Assembly (NCBI RefSeq): GCF_036898095.1
Contig: NC_090725.1
Span: forward strand, 316,962,427 to 317,026,426
Direction: 5' to 3'
DNA length: 64,000 bases
DNA from: Palaemon carinicauda
Lineage: Eukaryota > Arthropoda > Malacostraca > Decapoda > Palaemonidae
This document shows, one piece after another, positions 22,201-35,374 of the stretch (position 1 is the first letter of the stretch; the number at the start of each line of letters is the position of its first letter). The translations under genes and the position numbers were made by a program. The notes under the pieces are model-generated. The model searched no databases, was not told the DNA's origin, and saw nothing but the letters and a program-made list of their open reading frames with translations.

Positions 22201-25200
22201 GTTCTGTTGCTGAAAAGAGAACATTTGGAGAAACATTATTTTTTCCTGGTTTTATATGGATAGATAAAAGTATAGAGTATCTTGTTCTGTTACTGAAAAG
22301 AGAACATTTGGAGAAACATTATTTTTTCGTGGTTCTATATGGATAGATAAAAGTATAGAGTATCTAGTTCTGTTACTGAAAAAAAGAACATTTGGAGAAA
22401 CATTATTTTTTCCTGGTTTTATATGGATAGATTAATGTATAGAGTATTTTGTTCTGTTAGTGAAAAGAGAACATTAAAGAAACATAATTTTTCCTGGTTT
22501 TATATGGATAGGTTAAAGTATAGAGTATCTAGTTTTGTTAGAGAAAAGAGAACATTTGGAGAAACATTATTCTTTGCTGGTTTTATATGGATAGATTAAT
22601 GTATAGAGTATTTTGTTCTGTTAGTGAAAAGAGAACATTAAAGAAACATTATTTTTCCTGGTTTTATATGGATAGGTTAAAGTATAGAGTATCTTGTTCT
22701 GTTACTGAAAAGAGAACATTTGAAGAAACATTAATTTTTCCGGGTGTTATAACAATAGATTAAAGTATAGAGTATCTCGTTCTGTTACTGAAAAAAGAAC
22801 ATTTGGAGAAACATTATTTTTTCCTGGTATTATATGGATAGAAAAAAGTATAGAGTATCTTGTTCTGTTAGTGAAAAGAGAACATTTGGAGAAACATTAT
22901 TTTTTCCTGGTTTTAAATGGATAGATTAAAGTATAGAGTATCTACTTCTGTTAGTGAAAAGAGAACATTTGATGAAATAATTTTTTTTCCTGGTTTTATA
23001 TGGATAGATAAAAGTATAGAGTATCTAGTTCTGTTACTGAAAAGAGAACATTTTGAGAAACATTATTTTTTTCTGGTTTTATATGGATAGATAAAAGTAT
23101 AGCGTATCTTGTTCTGTTACTGAAAAGCTAACATTTGGAGAAACCTTATTTGTTCGTGGTTTTATATGGATAGATTAAAGTATGGAGTATCTAGTTCTGT
23201 CAGTGAAAAGAGAACATTTGGAGAAACATTATTTTTTTTCGTGGTTTTTTATGGATATATTAAAGTATAGAGTATATTGTTCTGTTAGTGAAAAGAGAAC
23301 ATTTGGAGAAACATTATTTTTTCGTAGTTTTATATGGATAGATTAAAGTATAGAGTATCTAGTTCTGTAACTGAAAAGAGAACATTTGGAGAAACATTAT
23401 TTTTTCCTGGTTTTATATGGATAGATAAAAGTATAGAGTATCTGGTTCTGTTGCTGAAAAGAGAACATTTGGAGAAACATTATTTTTTCCTGGTTTTATA
23501 TGGATAGATAAAAGTGTAGCGTATCTTGTTTTGTTACTGAAAAGAGAACATTTGGAGAAACATTATTTGTTCCTGGTTTTATATGGATAGATTAAAGTAT
23601 AGAGTATCTAGTTCTGTCAGTGAAAAGAGAACATTTGGAGAAACATTATTTTTTCGTGGTTTTATATGGATAGATTAAAGTATAGACTATCTTGTTCTGT
23701 TAGTGAAAAGAGAACATTTAGAGAAACATTATTTTTTCGTAGTTTTATATGGATAGATTAAGGTAGAGAGTATCTTGTTCTGTTACTGAAAAGAGAACAT
23801 TTGGAGAAACATTATTTTTTCGTGGTTTTATATGGATAGATAAAAGTATAGAGTATCTTGTTCTGTTACTGAAAAGAGAACATTTGGAGAAACATTATTT
23901 TTTCGTGGTTTTATATGGATAGATAAAAGTATAGAGTATCTTGTTCTGTTCGTGAAAAGAGAACATTTGGAGAAACATTATTTTTTTCCTGGTTTTATAT
24001 GGATAGATAAAAGTATAGAGTATCTTGTTCTGTTACTGAAAAGAGAACAATCGGAGAAACATTATTATTTCCTGGTTATATATGGATAGATTAATGTATA
24101 GAGTCTATACTTCTGTTAGTGAAAAGAGAACATTTTGAGAAACATTATTTTTTCCTGGTTTTATATGGATAGATTAACGTATAGAGTATTTTATTCTGTT
24201 AGTGAAAAGAGAACATTTGAAGAAACATTATTTTTTCCTGGTTTTATATGGATAGTTAAAAGTATAGAGTATCTGGTTCTGTTGCTGAAAAGAGAACATT
24301 TGGAGAAACATTATTTTTCCCTGGTTTTATATGGATAGATAAAAGTATAGCGTATCTTGATCTGTTACTGAAAGGAGAACATTTGGAGAAACATTATTTG
24401 TTCCTGGTTTTATATGGATAGATTAAAGTATAGAGTATCTAGTTCTGTCAGTGAAAAGAGAACATTTGGAAAAACATTATTTTTTCGTGGTTTTATATGG
24501 ATAGATTAAAGTATAGACTATCTTGTTCTGTTAGTGAAAAGAGAACATTTAGAGAAACATTATTTTTTCGTAGTTTTATATGGATAGATTAAGGTATAGA
24601 GTATCTTTTCTGTTAGTGAAAAGAGAACATTTGGAGAAACATTATTTTTTCGTGGTTTTATATGGATAGATAAAAGTATAGAGTATCTTGTTCTGTTACT
24701 GAAAAGAGAACATTTGGAGAAACATTATTTTTTCGTGGTTTTTTATGGATAGATAAAAGTATAGAGTATCTTGTTCTGTTAGTGAAAAGAGAACATTTGG
24801 AGAAACATTATTTTTTTCCTGGTTTTATATGGATAGATAAAAGTATAGAGTATCTTGTTCTGTTACTGAAAAGAGAACATTCGGAGAAACATTATTTTTT
24901 CCTGGTTATATATGGATAGATTAAAGTATAGAGTCTATACTTCTGTTAGTGAAAAGAGAAAATTTTGAGAAACATTATTTTTTACTGGTTTTATATGGAT
25001 AGATTAACGTATAGAGTATTTTTTTCTGTTAGTGAAAAGAGAACATTTGAAGAAACATTATTTTTTCCTGGTTTTATATGGATAGATAAAAGTATAGAGT
25101 ATCTAGTTCTGTTACTGAAAAGAGAACATTTGGAGAAACATTATTTTTTCCTTGTTATATATGAATAGATTAAAGTATAGAGTATCTTGTTCTGTTAGTG

Positions 25201-27177
25201 AAAAGAGAACATTTGGAGAAACATAATTTTTTTCCTGGTTTTATATGGATGGATAAAAGTATAGAGTATCTTGTTCTGTTACTGAAAAGAGAACATTTGG
25301 AGAAACATTATTTTTTCCTGGTTTTATATGGATAGATTAAAGTATAGAGTATCTAGTTCTGTTAGTGAAAAGAGAACATTCGATGAAATATTATTTTTTC
25401 CTGGTTTTATATCGATAGATAAAAGTATAGAGTATCTAGTTCTGTTACTGAAAAGAGAACATTTAGAGAAACATTATTTTTTTCCTGGTTTTATATGGAT
25501 AGATAAAAGTATAGAGTATCTGGTTCTGTTGCTGAAAAGAGAACATATGGAGAAACATTATTTTTTCCTGGTTTTATATGGATAGATAAAAGTATAGCGT
25601 ATCTTGTTCTGTTACTGAAAAGAGAACATTTGGAGAAACATTATTTGTTCCTGGGTTTATATGGATAGATTAAAGTATAGAGTATCTAGTTCTGTCAGTG
25701 GAAAGAGAACACTTGGAGAAACATTATTTTTTCGTGGTTTTATATGGATAGATTAAAGTATAGAGTATCTTGTTCTGTTACTGAAAAGAGAACATTTGGA
25801 GAAACATTATTTTTTCGTGGTTCTATATGGATAGATAAAAGTATAGAGTATCTAGTTCTGTTACTGAAAAAAGAACATTTGGAGAAACATTATTTTTTCC
25901 TGGTTTTATATGGATAGATTAATGTATAGAGTATTTTGTTCTGTTACTGAAAAAAAGAACATTTGGAGAAACATTATTTTTTCGTAGTTTTATATGGATA
26001 GATTAAAGTATAGAGTATCTAGTTCTGTAACTGAAAAGAGAACATTTGGAGAAACATTATTTTTTCCTGGTTTTATATGGATAGATAAAAGTATAGAGTA
26101 TCTGGTTCTGTTGCTGAAAAGAGAACATTTGGAGAAACATTATTTTTTCCTGGTTTTATATGGATAGATAAAATTGTAGCGTATCTTGTTCTGTTACTGA
26201 AAAGAGAACATTTGGAGAAACATTATTTGTTCCTGGTTTTATATGGATAGATTAAAGTATAGAGTATCTAGTTCTGTCAGTGAAAAGAGAACATTTGGAG
26301 AAACATTATTTTTTCGTGGTTTTATATGGATAGATGAAAGTATAGACTATCTTGTTCTGTTAGTGAAAAGAGAACATTTAGAGAAACATTATTTTTTCGT
26401 AGTTTTATATGGATAGATTAAGGTATAGAGTATCTTGTTCTGTTACTGAAAAGAGAACATTTGGAGAAACATTATTTTTTCGTGGTTTTATATGGATAGA
26501 TAAAAGTATAGAGTATCTTGTTCTGTTACTGAAAAGAGAACATTTGGAGAAACATTATTTTTTCGTGGTTTTATATGGATAGATAAAAGTATAGAGTATC
26601 TTGTTCTGTTCGTGAAAAGAGAACATTTGGAGAAACATTATTTTTTTCCTGGTTTTATATGGATAGATAAAAGTATAGAGTATCTTGTTCTGTTACTGAA
26701 AAGAGAAGATTCGGAGAAACATTATTTTTTCCTGGTTATATATGGATAGATTAAAGTATAGAGTCTATACTTCTGTTGTTAAAAAGAGAACATTTTGAGA
26801 AACATTATTTTTTCCTGGTTTTATATGGATAGATTAACGTATAGAGTATTTTATTCTGTTAGTGAAAAGAGAACATTTGAAGAAACGTTATTTTTTCCTG
26901 GTTTTATATGGATAGATAAAAGTATAGAGTATCTAGTTCTGTTACTGAATAGAGAACATTTGGAGAAACATTATTTTTTACTTGTTATATATGAATAGAT
27001 TAAAGTATAGAGTATCTAGTTCTGTTAGTGAAAAGAGAACATTTGGAGAAACATTATTTTTTACTGTTTTTATATGGGTAGATTAACGTATAGAGTATCT
27101 TGTTCTGTTAGTGAAAAGAGAACATTTGGAGAAACATAATTTTTTCCTGGTTATATATGGATAGATAAAAGTATAGA

Positions 27178-30100
27178 GTATCTTGTTCTGTTACTGAAAA
27201 GAGAACATTTAAAGAAACATTATTTTTTCCTGGTTTTATATGGATAGATTAAAGTATAGAGTATCTAGTTCTGTTAGTGAAAAGAGAACATTCGTGGAAA
27301 TATTATTTTTTCCTGGTTTTATATGGATAGATAAAAGTATAGAGTATCTAGTTCTGTTACTGAAAAGAGAACATTTAGAGAAACATTATTTTTTCCTGGT
27401 TTTATATGGATAGATAAAAGTATAGAGTATCTGGTTCTGTTGCTGAAAAGAGAACATTTGGAGAAACATTATTTTTTCCTGGTTTTATATGGATAGATAA
27501 AAGTATAGCGTATCTTGTTCTGTTACTGAAAAGAGAACATTTGGAGAAACATTATTTGTTCCTGGTTTTATATGGATAGATTAAAGTATAGAGTATCTAG
27601 TTCTGTCAGTGGAAACAGAACATTTGGAGAAACATTATTTTTTCCTGGTTTTATATGGATAGATTAAAGTATAGAGTATCTTGTTTTGTTAGTGAAAAGA
27701 GAACATTTGGAGAAACATTATTTTTTCGTAGTTTTATATGGATAGATTAAAGTATAGAGTATCTTGTTCTGTTACTGAAAAGAGAACATTTGGAGAAACA
27801 TTATTTTTTCGTGGTTCTATATGGATAGATAAAAGTATAGAGTATCTAGTTCTGTTACTGAAAAAAAGAACATTTGGAGAAACATTATTTTTTCCTGGTT
27901 TTATATGGATAGATTAATGTATAGAGTATTTTGTTCTGTTAGTGAAAAGAGAACATTAAAGAAACATTATTTTTCCTGGTTTTATATGGATAGGTTAAAG
28001 TATAGAGTATCTTGTTCTGTTACTGAAAAGAGAACATTTGAAGAAACATTAATTTTTCCTGGTGTTATAACAATAGATTAAAGTATAGAGTATCTCGTTC
28101 TGTTACTGAAAAAAGAACATTTGGAGAAACATTATTTTTTCCTGGTATTATATGGATAGTAAAAAGTATAGAGTATCTTGTTCTGTTAGTGAAAAGAGAA
28201 CATTTGGAGAAACATTATTTTTTCCTGGTTTTAAATGGATAGATTAAAGTAATGAGTATCTACTTCTGTTAGTGAAAAGAGAACATTTGATGAAATATTA
28301 TTTTTCCTGGTTTTATATGGATAGATAAAAGTATAGAGTATCTAGTTCTGTTACTGAAAAGAGAACATTTGGAGAAACATTATTTTTTCCTGGTTTTATA
28401 TGGATAGATAAAAGTATAGAGTATCTTGTTCTGTTACTGAAAAGAGAACATTTTGAGAAACATTATTTTTTCCTGGTTTTATATGGATAGATAAAAGTAT
28501 AGCGTATCTTGTTCTGTTACTGAAAAGCTAACATTTGGAGAAACCTTATTTGTTCGTGGTTTTATATGGATAGATTAAAGTATAGAGTATCTAGGTCTGT
28601 CAGTGAAAAGAGAATATTTGGAGAAACATTATTTTTTTCGTGGTTTTATATGGATAGATTAAAGTATAGAGTATATTGTTCTGTTAGTGAAAAGAGAACA
28701 TTTGGAGAAACATCATTTTTTCGTAGTTTTATATGGATAGATTAAAGTATAGAGTATCTTGTTCTGTTACTGAAAAGAGAACATATGGAGAAACATTATT
28801 TTTTCGTGGTTTTATATGGATAGATAAAAGTATAGAGTATCTTGTTCTGTTACTGAAAAGAGAACATTTGGAGAAACATTATTTTTTCCTGGTTTTATAT
28901 GGATAGATAAAAGTATAGAGTATCTTGTTGTGTTACTGAAAAAGAGAACATTTGGATAAACATTATTTTTTCCTGGTTATATATGGATAGATTAAAGTAT
29001 AGAGTTTCTAGTTCTGTTATTGAAAAGAGAACATTCGGAGAAGCATTATTTTTTCCTGGTTTTATATGGATAGATTAATGTATAGAGTATCTTGTTCTGT
29101 TAGTGAAAAGAGAACATTTGGAGAAACATTATTTTTTCCTGGTTTTATATGGATAGGTTAAAGTATAGAGTATCTAGTTTTGTTAGTGAAAAGAGAACAT
29201 TTGGAGAAACATCATCCTTTCCTGGTTTTATATGGATAGATTAAAGTATAGAGTATCTTGTTCTGTTAATGAAAAGAGAACATTTGAAGAAACATCAATT
29301 TTTCCTGGTTTTATATGGATAGATTAAAGTATAGAGTATCTTGTTCTGTTACTGAAAAGAGAACATTTGAAGAAACATCAATTTTTCCTGGTTTTATATG
29401 GATAGATTAATGTATAGAGTATCTTGTTCTGTTAGTGAAAAGAGAACATTTGGAGAAACATTATTTTTTCCTGGTTTTATATATATAGGTTAAAGTATAG
29501 AGTATCTAGTTTTGTTAGTGAAAAGAGAACATTTGGAGAAACATTATCCTTTCCTGGTTTTATATGGATAGATTAAAGTATAGAGTATCTTGTTCTGTTA
29601 ATGAAAAGAGAACATTTGGAGAAACATTATTCTTTCCTGGTTTTATATGGATAGATTAAAGTATAGAGTATCTTGTTCTGTTACTGAAAAGAGAACATTT
29701 GAAGAAACATTATTTTTACCTGGTGTTATAACAATAGATTAAAGTATAGAGTATCTCGTTCTGTTGCTGAAAAGAGAAGTTTTGGAGAAAAATGATTTTA
29801 TCCTGGTTTTATATGGATAGATAAAAGTATAGAGTATCTTGTTCTGTTACTGAAAAAAGAAAATTTGGAGAAACTTTATTTTTTCATGGTATTATATGGA
29901 TAGAAAAAAGTATAGAGTATCTTTTTCTGTTAGTGAAAAGAGAACATTTGGAGAAACATTATTTTTTCCTGGTTTTATATGGATAGATTAAAGAATAGAG
30001 TATCTTGTTCTGTTACTGAAAAGAGAACATTTGGAGAAACATTTTTTTTCTGGTTTTATATTGATAAATAAAAGTATAGAGTATCTTGTTCTGTTGCGGG

Positions 30101-31879
30101 AAAGAGAACATTTGGAGAAACATTATTTTTTCCTGGTTTTATAAGGATAGATTAAAGTATAGAGTATCTTGCCCTGTTGCTGAAAAGAGAATATTTGGAG
30201 AAACATTATTTTATCCTGGTTTTATATGGATAGATTAAAGTATAGAGTGTCTTGTTCTGTTTCTGAAAAGAGACCATTTGAAGAAATATTATTTTTTCCT
30301 GGTTTTATATGGATAGATTAAAGTATAGAGTATCTTGTTCTGTTTTTGAAAAGAGAACATTTGGAGAAACATTATTTCTTTGTGGTTTTATATGGATAGA
30401 TTAAAGTATAGAGTATCTTGTTCTGTTACTGAAAAGAGAACATTTGGAGAAACATTATTTTTTCGTGGTTTTATATGGATAGATAAAAGTGTAGAGTATC
30501 TAGTTCTGTTACTGAAAAAAGAACTTTTGGAGAAACATTATTTTTTCGTGGTTTTATATGGATAGATAAAAGTATAGAGTATCTTGTTCTGTTAGTGAAA
30601 AGAGAACATTTGGAGAAACATTATTTTTTCTTGGTTTTATATGGATAGGTAAAAGTATAGAGTATCTTGTTCTGTTACTGAAAAGAGAACATTTGGAGAA
30701 ACATTATTTTTTCCTGGTTATATATGGATAGATTAAAGTATAGAGTATCTAGTTCTGTTAGTGAAAAGAGAACATTTGGAAAAACATTATTTTTTCCTGG
30801 TTTTATATGGATAGTTTAATATATAGAGTATTTTGTTCTGTTAGTGAAAAGAGAACATTTGGAGAAACATTATTTTTTCTTGGTTTTATATGGATAGGTT
30901 GAAGTATAGAGTATCTAGTTTTGTTAGTGAAAAGAAAACATTTGGAGAAACATTATTCTTTCCTGGTTTTATATGGATAGATTAAAGTATAGAGTATCTT
31001 GTTCTGTTACTGAAAAGAGAACATTTGGAGAAACATTATTTTTTCCTGGTTTTATATGGATAGATTAAAGTATAGAGTATCTAGTTCTGTTACTGAAAAG
31101 AGAACATTTGGAGAAACATTATTTTTTCGTGGTTTTATATGGGTAGATAAAAGTATAGAGCATCTTGTTTTGTTACTGAAAAGAGAACATTTGGAGAAAC
31201 ATTATTTTTTCCTGGTTTTAAATGGATAGATTAAAGTAATGAGTATCTACTTCTGTTAGTGAAAAGAGAACATTTGATGAAATATTATTTTTCCTGGTTT
31301 TATATGGATAGATAAAAGTATAGAGTATCTAGTTTTGTTACTGAAAAGAGAACATTTGGAGAAACATTATTTTTTACTGGTTTTATATGGATAGATAAAA
31401 GTATAGAGTATCTTGTTCTGTTACTGAAAAGAGAACATTTTGAGAAACATTATTTTTTCCCGGTTTTATATGGATAGATAAAAGTATAGCGTATCTTGTT
31501 CTGTTACTGAAAAGCTAACATTTGGAGAAACCTTATTTGTTCGTGGTTTTATATGGATAGATTAAAGTATAGAGTATCTAGTTCTGTCAGTGAAAAGAGA
31601 ACATTTGGAGAAACATTATTTTTTTCGTGGTTTTATATGGATAGATTAAAGTATAGAGTATATTGTTCTGTTAGTGAAAAGAGAACATTTGGAGAAACAT
31701 CATTTTTTCGTAGTTTTATATGGATAGATTAAAGTATAGAATATCTTGTTCTGTTACTGAAAAGAGAACATATGGAGAAACATTATTTTTTCGTGGTTTT
31801 ATATGGATAGATAAAAGTATAGAGTATCTTGTTCTGTTACTGAAAAGAGAACATTTGGAGAAACATTATTTTTTCCTGG
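27178..31879 (+). repeat. 4.7-kb duplicated satellite block, copy B
   Basis: Partner of 11556-16257. Its first 2.17 kb (27178-29349) also match 18611-20782 (offset 8,567). The segment before it (about 24.9-27.2 kb) matches about 16.3-18.6 kb, for example identical 67-codon frames at 26795 and 18228. From about 28.9 kb it is followed by a related run beginning about 31.9 kb, offset about 2,987 bp (36 monomers). Confidence 0.85.
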
Positions 31880-34800
31880 TTTTATATGGATAGATAAAAG
31901 TATAGAGTATCTTGTTGTGTTACTGAAAAAGAGAACATTTGGATAAACATTATTTTTTCCTGGTTATATATGGATAGATTAAAGTATAGAGTTTCTAGTT
32001 CTGTTATTGAAAAGAGAACATTTGGAGAAGCATTATTTTTTCCTGGTTTTATATGGATAGATTAATGTATAGAGTATCTTGTTCTGTTAGTGAAAAGAGA
32101 ACATTTGGAGAAACATTATTTTTTCCTGGTTTTATATGGATAGGTTAAAGTATAGAGTATCTAGTTTTGTTAGTGAAAAGAGAACATTTGGAGAAACATT
32201 ATCCTTTCCTGGTTTTATATGGATAGATTAAAGTATAGAGTATCTTGTTCTGTTAATGAAAAGAGAACATTTGAAGAAACATTAATTTTTCCTGGTTTTA
32301 TATGGATAGATTAAAGTATAGAGTATCTTGTTCTGTTACTGAAAAGAGAACATTTGAAGAAACATTATTTTTTCCTGGTTTTATATGGATAGATTAATGT
32401 ATAGAGAATCTTGTTCTGTTAGTGAAAAGAGAACATTTGGAGAAACATTATTTTTTCCTGGTTTTATATGGATAGGTTAAAGTATAGAGTATCTAGTTTT
32501 GTTAGTGAAAAGAGAACATTTGGAGAAACATTATTCTTTCCTGGTTTTATATGGATAGATTAAAGTATAGAGTATCTTGTTCTGTTACTGAAAAGAGAAC
32601 ATTTGAAGAAACATTATTTTTTCCTGGTGTTATAACAATAGATTAAAGTATAGAGTATCTCGTTCTGTTGCTGAAAAGAGAAGTTTTGGAGAAAATGATT
32701 TCATCCTGGTTTTATATGGATAGATAAAAGTATAGAGTATTTTGTTCTGTTACTGAAAAAAGAACATTTGGAGAAACATTATTTTTTCATGGTATTATAT
32801 GGATAGAAAAAAGTATAGAGTATCTTTTTCTGTTAGTGAAGAGAACATTTGGAGAAACATTATTTTTTCCTGGTTTTATATGGATAGATTAAAGAATAGA
32901 GTATCTTGTTCTGTTACTGAAAAGAGAACATTTGGAGAAACATTTTTTTTTCTGGTTTTATATTGATAAATAAAAGTATAGAGTATCTTGTTCTGTTGCG
33001 GGAAAGAGAACATTTGGAAAAACATTATTTTTTCCTGGTTTCATAAGGATAGATTAAAGTATAGAGTATCTTGCCCTGTTGCTGAAAAGAGAATATTTGG
33101 AGAGACATTATTTTATCCTGGTTTTATATGGATATATTAAAGTATAGAGTGTCTTGTTCTGTTTCTGAAAAGAGAACATTTGGAGAAATATTATTTTTTC
33201 CTGGTTTTATATGGATAGATTAAAGTATAGAGTATCTTGTTCTGTTTTTGAAAAGAGAACATTTGGAGAAATATTATTTTTTCGTGGTTTTATATGGATA
33301 GATAAAAGTGTAGAGTATCTAGTTCTGTTACTGAAAAAAAGAACATTTGGAGAAACATTATTTTTTCGTGGTTTTATATGGATAGATAAAAGTATAGAGT
33401 ATCTTGTTCTGTTAGTGAAAAGAGAACATTTGGAGAAACATTATTTTTTCCTGGTTTTATATGGATAGGTAAAAGTATAGAGTATCTTGTTCTGTTACTG
33501 AAAAGAGAACATTTGGAGAAACATTATTTTTTCCTGGTTATATATGGATAGATTAAAGTATAGAGTATCTAGTTTTGTTAGTGAAAAGAAAACATTTGGA
33601 GAAACATTATTCTTTCCTGGTTTTATATGGATAGATTAAAGTATAGAGTATCTTGTTCTGTTACTGAAAAGAGAACATTTGAAGAAACATTATTTTTCCC
33701 TGGTTTTATATGCATAGATTAAAGTATAGAGTATCTTGTTCTGTTACTGAAAAGAGAACATTTGGAGAAACATTATTTTTTCCTGGTTTTATATGGATAG
33801 ATTAAAGTATAGAGTATCTAGTTCTGTTACTGAAAAGAGAACATTTGGAGAAACATTATTTTTTCGTGGTTTTATATGGGTAGATAAAAGTATAGAGCAT
33901 CTTGTTTTGTTACTGAAAAGAGAACATTTGGAGAAACATTATTTTTTCCTGGTTTTATATGGATAGACAAAAGTATAGAGTATCTAGTTCTGTTACTGAA
34001 AAGAGAACATTTGGAGAAACATTATTTTTTCCTGGTTATATATGAATAGATTAAACTATAGAGTATCTAGTTCTGTTAGTGAAAAGAGAACATTTGGAGA
34101 AACATTATTTTTTACTGTTTTTATATGGATAGATTAAAGTATAGAGTATCTTGTTCTGTTAGTGAAAAGAGAACATTTGGAGAAACATAATTTTTTCCTG
34201 GTTTTATATGGATAGATAAAAGTAGAGAGTATCTTGTTCTGTTAGTGAAAAGAGAACATTTGGAGAAACATTATTTTTTCCTGGTTTTATATGGATAGAT
34301 TAAAGTATAGAGTATCTAGTTCTGTTAGTGAAAAGAGAACATTTAATGAAATATTATTTTTTCCTGGTTTTATATGGATAGATAAAAGTATAGAGTATCT
34401 AGTTCTGTAACTGAAAAGAGAACATTTGGAGAAACATTATTTTTTCCTGGTTTTATATGGATAGATAAAAGTATAGAGTATCTGGTTCTGTTGCTGAAAA
34501 GAGAACATTTGGAGAAACATTATTTTTTCCTGGTTTTATATGGATAGATAAAAGTATAGAGTATCTGGTTCTGTTGCTGAAAAGAGAACATTTGGAGAAA
34601 CATTATTTTTTCCTGGTTTTATATGGATAGATAAAAGTATAGCGTATCTTGTTCTGTTACTGAAAAGAGAACATTTGGAGAAAAATTATTTGTTCCTGGT
34701 TTTATATGGATAGATTAAAGTATAGAGTATCTAGTTCTGTCAGTGAAAAGAGAACATTTGTAGAAACATTATTTTTTCGTGGTTTTATATGGATAGATTA

Positions 34801-35130
34801 AAGTATAGACTATCTTGTTCTGTTACTGAAGAGAGAACATTTGGAGTAACATTATTTTTTCGTGGTTTTATATGGATAGATAAAAGTATAGAGTATCTTG
34901 TTCTGTTACTGAAAAGAGAACATTTGGAGAAACATTTTTTTTTCGTGGTTTTATATTGATAGATAAAAGTATAGAGTATCTTGTTCTGTTAGTGAAAAGA
35001 GAATATTTGGAGAAACATTATTTTTTTCCTGGTTTTATATGGATAGATAAAAGTATAGAGTATCTTGTTCTGTTACTGAAAAGAGAACATTCGGAGAAAC
35101 ATTATTTTTTCCTTGTTATATATGGATAGA

Positions 35131-35134
35131 TTAA
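35131..35134. repeat. TTAA target-site duplication, left
   Basis: TTAA belongs to the ATAGATTAAAG part of the satellite monomer and is repeated at 38317-38320. Confidence 0.92.
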
Positions 35135-35149
35135 CCCTGGATAGGTACG
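35135..35149 (+). repeat. Terminal inverted repeat, left
   Basis: CCCTGGATAGGTACG, perfect inverse of 38302-38316. Directly after it lies GGGTCGTACGCGACCC (35152-35167), which can fold on itself with a 6-bp stem. Confidence 0.92.
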
Positions 35150-35374
35150 GTGGGTCGTACGCGACCCAGGGCGTCAAAAAAAAGAGGTTTTTCTCAGGTG
35201 ACTCACCCCCGTGACTGAATTTGTGGGTGATCGACCTGCAGGAGGTGTCTCCCCTACACGCTCTAGTAGTGTCCAGATGTGCATTGCTGTAGCTGTACTC
35301 CTTCCCCGATTTCTGAGATGTGTCGGGGTCGAGCGCGACCGAGTTTACCCTTCTAAGGTAATTTGCATAATTAT

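Larger units (their letters stand above)
11556..35134 (+). repeat. 83-bp satellite array, left block (about 284 monomers)
   Basis: Head-to-tail monomers of 83 bp (for example 44281 to 44364 in the right block gives the period). Signature pieces in order are TTCCTGGTTTTATATGG, ATAGATTAAAGTATAGAG, TATCTTGTTCTGTTACTG and AAAAGAGAACATTTGGAG, then AAACATTATTTT. GC is about 28% and the written strand has about twice as many G as C. Recurrent variants are ATTAAAG/ATAAAAG, TTGTTCT/TAGTTCT, GTTACTG/GTTAGTG and TTCCTGG/TTCGTGG/TTCGTAG. All copies seen point the same way. Open frames of 60-85 codons arise because 83 is not a multiple of three and two of three frames lack a stop; TATGGATAG gives a stop in the third. 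They are not genes. Confidence 0.97.

Noticed and set aside
35135..35149. Shared TGGATAG between transposon terminus and satellite monomer as a sign of common origin
   Set aside because: Seven bases are too few; the rest of the two sequences is unrelated and the TTAA duplication explains the junction.
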